8,252 bases of DNA from Lawsonibacter sp. GTDB taxonomy: Bacteria; Bacillota; Clostridia; Oscillospirales; Oscillospiraceae. The position numbers and the translations under genes are program-made. This document shows, one piece after another, positions 6,177 to 8,252 of the stretch. The notes under the pieces were generated by a model that did not search any database, was not told the origin of the DNA, and was given only the letters and a program-made list of their open reading frames with translations. The stretch is from the NCBI GenBank assembly GCA_022798855.1, contig JAAWNI010000094.1, positions 1 through 8,252 of the forward strand. The letters run 5' to 3'. Position 1 is the stretch's first letter. Each line of letters opens with the position of its first letter.

Positions 6177-6443
6177 ATGGAAATGAAGATTGCTGTGCGG
6201 CAGTACCGCGACCAGGAAGGAAAAAATCGGTGTTTCCACTATTTTCTCACCATCGACCAAGAGGAAACCCCCCGGCTCTTCTGCGAAAACTACGGAGTAC
6301 GCATCTGTGAGGAAAACGGAGCGGAGTGCGTGATCCCCGCCATCACCACCAGCGCCGTCCGCATCGACGAGCTTATGACATTGCTTGTGGACCACGCCGT
6401 CGGGCCGGCCGGACTGGCCGACATCGTGGCGGATTGGTTGTAA
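6177..6443 (+). CDS. DUF6514 family protein
   Basis: An 88-residue soluble protein that matches the DUF6514 family as I know it from Clostridia; its function is not established. Family-like features are a central YGVRICEENGAE stretch (39-50), IPAITTSAVRIDELMTLL (53-70) and a C-terminal ending ADIVADWL (81-88). The N-terminal half looks like beta strands (KIAVRQY, CFHYFLTI) and the C-terminal half like one or two amphipathic helices. AAGGAG ten bases before the ATG fixes the start. It appears to be a single-gene unit between two upstream hairpins and the convergent OadB/OadG-like unit, with only 39 bases to the end of the latter. Confidence 0.8.
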   Translation: MEMKIAVRQYRDQEGKNRCFHYFLTIDQEETPRLFCENYGVRICEENGAECVIPAITTSAVRIDELMTLLVDHAVGPAGLADIVADWL

Positions 6444-6482
6444 AGCGGTTATACCTGCTGGCGCTTGCGTTCTCCGCGTTTT

Positions 6483-6605
6483 TTACCGCTTGCCGCCCCA
6501 TTTCCGCAACAGGACCACCATCAGGGCAATCAGGCCCAGGACCACAAAAATCCCGGACATCCCCTGTACCAACATCTCCAGCGCCTGCATAACTGTCTCA
6601 CTCAT
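6483..6605 (-). CDS. OadG-related small subunit (40 residues, single membrane segment)
   Basis: This 40-codon gene encodes one transmembrane helix (about residues 16-33, GMSGIFVVLGLIALMVVL) with a short acidic N-terminus and a basic RKWGGKR tail. This is the membrane-anchor part of gamma subunits of sodium-translocating decarboxylases (OadG), which normally have 80-120 residues with a soluble C-terminal part that is absent here. It matches the class annotated as OadG-related small transporter subunit. An AAAGGAGGGAG ribosome site about ten bases before the ATG supports active translation. It begins 24 bases after the OadB-like stop on the same strand, so it is co-transcribed and is most likely a structural partner of that protein. 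No clear terminator follows it. Its short length makes a missed annotation likely. Confidence 0.82.
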   Translation of the reverse strand: MSETVMQALEMLVQGMSGIFVVLGLIALMVVLLRKWGGKR

Positions 6606-6629
6606 ATGAATCGCTCCCTCCTTTTATAA

Positions 6630-7775
6630 TCAGCCTAAATTGGCAAAGTATTGCAGTACCACTCCCCCGGCCACCACCGAAGCGATCTGGCCGGAGACAT
6701 TGGCGGCGATGGCGTGCATGAGCAGATGGTTCTGGCTGTCGGCTTCCAGGCCCAGCTTCTCAATCACCCGGGAGGACATGGGGAAGGCCGAGATGCCCGC
6801 CGCCCCCACCATGGGGTTGATTTTGCTCCCCGGCGTTACAAGGTTCAGGACCTTGACAAAGAGCACACCGATCATGGAGTCCAGCACGAAGGCCACAAGG
6901 CCCAGGCCCATGATTACCAGCGTCTCCACCCGCACAAACTGGTCGGCTTTCATGGAGAAGGAAATGGTGATGCCCAGCAGAAGGGTGATCAGGTTGGCCA
7001 AATCGTTTTGGGCAGTGTGGGACAAGGTGGCCAGCACACCGCACTCCCGGATCAGGCTGCCGAACATCAGGAAGCCCACCAGCGCCACCGAAGCGGGGGC
7101 CACCAGTCCGGCGATGACCGTCACCAGAATGGGGAACAGAATCCGCATCCGGCGGGTAACGCCCTTGGGCTCATAGGGCATACGCATGGCCCGGTCCTTT
7201 TTGGTGGTGGCCAGCTTGATGGCAAAGGGTTGAATGATGGGCACCAGCGCCATGTAGGAGTAAGCCGCCACAGCAATGGCCCCCACAAAGTTGGAGCGGA
7301 GCACCTGGGCCACCATGATGGCGGTGGGGCCGTCCGCCGCGCCGATGATGCCGATGGCGGCCGCGTCCTTGATGTCAAAGACCAGCGCCGCAGCGATAAT
7401 GATGGTGAGAAAAATGCCCGCTTGGGCCGCCGCACCGCAGAGGAACAGCTTGGGGTTGGCCAGCAGGGGGCCGAAGTCGATCATGGCCCCGATGCCGATG
7501 AAGAGCAGGATGGGCATGGCTTCGCTGGCTTCGATGCCCGTCTCAAAGAGCCACTGAATGATGCCCCGCGTCTCCCCCACCCCCGCGCTGAACTGGTTGA
7601 TGACGCCGGACAGGGGCAGGTTGACCAAAATCGCGCCAAAGCCCATGGGCATGAGCAGAGCGGGCTCCAGGCCCTTCTCTATGGCCAGCCAGATCAGCAG
7701 GCCGCCGATGACATACATCACCGCCTGCTGCCAGGTGACCGACAGCAAGCCGCTCCAGAGAAATGAAAAATCCAT
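6630..7775 (-). CDS. Sodium ion-translocating decarboxylase beta subunit family protein (OadB/GcdB-like)
   Basis: A 381-residue polytopic membrane protein of the OadB/GcdB/MmdB family. In complete enzymes this subunit couples decarboxylation of carboxybiotin to export of sodium ions. The sodium-pathway region GIIGAADGPTAIMVAQ (142-157) is intact and includes the family aspartate (Asp148 here), as are SYMALVPIIQP (173-183), GAAGISAFPMSSR (324-336) and the last-helix motif QNHLLMHAIAANVSGQIAS (348-366). The ATG at 7775, with AAGGAAG seven to nine bases upstream, is chosen over an upstream in-frame ATG at 7874 because that extension runs through the terminator and riboswitch. No alpha (carboxyltransferase) or biotin carrier gene lies beside it. 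The only partner visible is the tiny OadG-like peptide. Expression is probably controlled by the manganese-type riboswitch in its leader. Confidence 0.93.
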   Translation of the reverse strand: MDFSFLWSGLLSVTWQQAVMYVIGGLLIWLAIEKGLEPALLMPMGFGAILVNLPLSGVINQFSAGVGETRGIIQWLFETGIEASEAMPILLFIGIGAMIDFGPLLANPKLFLCGAAAQAGIFLTIIIAAALVFDIKDAAAIGIIGAADGPTAIMVAQVLRSNFVGAIAVAAYSYMALVPIIQPFAIKLATTKKDRAMRMPYEPKGVTRRMRILFPILVTVIAGLVAPASVALVGFLMFGSLIRECGVLATLSHTAQNDLANLITLLLGITISFSMKADQFVRVETLVIMGLGLVAFVLDSMIGVLFVKVLNLVTPGSKINPMVGAAGISAFPMSSRVIEKLGLEADSQNHLLMHAIAANVSGQIASVVAGGVVLQYFANLG

Positions 7776-7822
7776 ACTTACACTTCCTTTTCGTTTATCT
7801 TGTCCTCCCAGGAGAAATTTAT

Positions 7823-7859
7823 AAAAAAGACCCGCGCTCCGAAACCGGAACGCAGGTCT
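7823..7859 (-). terminator. Intrinsic terminator / expression platform of the leader riboswitch
   Basis: On the minus strand, AGACCTGCGTTCCG (7859-7846) pairs with CGGAGCGCGGGTCT (7841-7828) over 14 positions, with two G-U wobbles and the loop GTTT. A run of T residues follows (six counted from the end of the stem, to 7823). The left arm starts with AGACC, the 3' end of the preceding aptamer. Pairing of that segment in the aptamer would therefore disrupt this terminator, as expected for a switch that turns expression on when ligand is bound. It ends 47 bases before the OadB-like start. Confidence 0.88.
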
Positions 7860-7960
7860 GGTCATTTCAGGCACAGCCAGAGCGGCCTTGCGGGCCGCAC
7901 ATGCTTGTTGACTGGCGCCACGCGCCCGGTATGGGCGCGCCGACTACTCCCCTTTGTTTG
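7851..7960 (-). ncRNA. yybP-ykoY (manganese-sensing) riboswitch in the oadB-like leader
   Basis: Read on the minus strand, this leader has the signature elements of the yybP-ykoY class in the right order: AAAGGGGAGTAG (7955-7944), a GC-rich hairpin CGCGCCC/GGGCGCG (about 7941-7923), GTCAACA (7912-7906), a second hairpin GCGGCC/GGCCGC (about 7898-7882), and finally TGAAATGACCAGACC (7869-7855), which runs into the terminator. This class binds Mn2+ and usually activates manganese exporters and related genes. The outermost stem looks short here, and the distance between TGAAA and AGACC appears slightly longer than in examples I remember, so this may be a variant. The predicted transcription start near 7961 puts the aptamer at the very 5' end of the mRNA. 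Confidence 0.8.
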
Positions 7961-7967
7961 TTGGAAT

Positions 7968-7996
7968 ATAATATCACAGCCCCCAAGCTTTGTCAA
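7968..7996 (-). promoter_or_regulatory. Near-consensus promoter of the riboswitch-oadB-like-oadG-like unit
   Basis: On the minus strand, TTGACA (7996-7991), a 17-base spacer and TATTAT (7973-7968) form a strong sigma-A promoter, and TGA just before the -10 gives an extended -10. Strong constitutive initiation fits control by the downstream terminator switch rather than at the promoter. The palindrome GGAAAATTTTCC (7997-8008) abuts the -35. Confidence 0.88.
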
Positions 7997-8075
7997 GGAA
8001 AATTTTCCATGGACCCACGCCCGGCCGCCCCTACATAAAATCTGCGGAAAGGACATTCCCTTAAAAATCTGGGAA

Positions 8076-8104
8076 TTGACAGCGGGGCTTTTTTCCTGTA
8101 GAAT
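8076..8104 (+). promoter_or_regulatory. rnpB promoter
   Basis: A perfect -35 TTGACA (8076-8081), a 17-base spacer and TAGAAT (8099-8104) form a near-consensus vegetative promoter. Initiation near 8111 matches the expected 5' end of RNase P RNA. It is divergent from the riboswitch promoter, with about 80 bases between the two -35 boxes. Confidence 0.9.
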
Positions 8105-8110
8105 AATCGG

Positions 8111-8252
8111 GCAGTAAGCTGGACAGCCGCGCGGGCGGGGCGAAAGGCCCGCTTGTGAGGAAAGTCCGGGCTCCGCAGGGCAAGGATAACGGGTAACACC
8201 CGCCGGGGGCGACCCTAGGACAAGTGCAACAGAGATATACCGCCCCGTTCCC
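8111..8252 (+). rRNA. rnpB: RNase P RNA component, 5' part (non-coding RNA, not ribosomal; continues beyond window)
   Basis: Catalytic RNA of RNase P, which matures tRNA 5' ends. The type is entered under an RNA class only for lack of a better fit; it is a ribozyme, not rRNA. The conserved CR-I sequence GAGGAAAGTCCGGGCTCC lies at about 8157-8174, followed by GCAGGGCAAGGATAACGGG and the CR-III region AAGTGCAACAGAGA with ACCGCC near 8222-8245. This order and spacing fit a bacterial A-type RNase P RNA. The 5' GC-rich stem (P1-P3 region, 8116-8155) is present, and the 3' half lies beyond the window. The 5' end is set from the promoter and is approximate. Confidence 0.96.

Noticed and set aside
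6443..6491. Bidirectional terminator between the convergent DUF6514 and OadG-like genes
   Set aside because: AAGCGGT (6443-6449) and ACCGCTT (6485-6491) are complementary but 35 bases apart, and the stem next to the T run at 6479-6484 is only about four base pairs, too weak to call.
6651..7766. 371-codon plus-strand frame opposite the OadB-like gene
   Set aside because: Histidine/glutamine/glycine-rich translation typical of the antisense of a membrane-protein gene; no ribosome site or known domain.
7776..7874. 33-codon N-terminal extension of the OadB-like protein from an upstream ATG
   Set aside because: It runs through the riboswitch and terminator stem, lacks a ribosome site, and the ATG at 7775 has a good one and gives the usual family length.
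8021..8036. Solo end of a TGTAGGG/CCCTACA-type repeat near rnpB
   Set aside because: GCCCCTACA resembles the element at 4305-4385, but no partner end or hairpin lies nearby, so it is not annotated as a repeat.

Overview
This window looks like a chromosomal segment of a GC-rich, spore-forming anaerobic Firmicute, most likely an Oscillospiraceae/Clostridial cluster IV gut bacterium. The grounds are high GC with strong AAGGAGG-type ribosome binding sites, sigma-A promoters with 17-base spacers, a ylbJ sporulation gene, and several small families (DUF6514, DUF6198, an OadG-related tiny subunit) that I know mainly from Clostridia. The genus is inference.

Layout. (1) From 4041 leftwards to base 1, on the minus strand, lies a tightly packed operon: a DUF2804 protein, a YgjP-type zinc metallopeptidase, a YczE/DUF6198 membrane protein (TTG start), the AAA+ replication-repair ATPase RarA, and a TauE/SafE permease cut by the window edge. 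The first four genes overlap or nearly touch, so they are probably co-transcribed and translationally coupled from a promoter at 4013-4041. (2) Divergent from it is a 57-residue ribbon-helix-helix regulator with its own strong promoter, framed by an inverted repeat. An 81-base three-hairpin palindromic element follows it immediately. (3) On the plus strand come ylbJ, then a 70-residue four-cysteine protein whose only well-placed start codon is ATA, a strong intrinsic terminator, a second hairpin/U-tract, and a DUF6514 gene. (4) Convergent on the minus strand is a two-gene unit, an OadB-type sodium-pump beta subunit followed by a 40-residue OadG-like peptide. (5) Its leader carries what looks like a yybP-ykoY manganese riboswitch followed by an intrinsic terminator, driven by a near-consensus promoter. 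(6) Divergent from that, running off the right edge, is the RNase P RNA gene rnpB with a consensus promoter.

The most interesting point is the manganese-type riboswitch in front of an orphan OadB-like membrane protein and its very small partner, with no biotin-dependent decarboxylase alpha subunit nearby. The established targets of this riboswitch class are mostly manganese exporters and metal-homeostasis proteins. The arrangement therefore suggests that this OadB/mini-OadG pair is metal-responsive, and possibly a sodium-coupled metal transporter or a metal-regulated sodium pump. The second point of interest is the conserved-looking small cysteine protein with the ATA start, which standard gene callers would miss.
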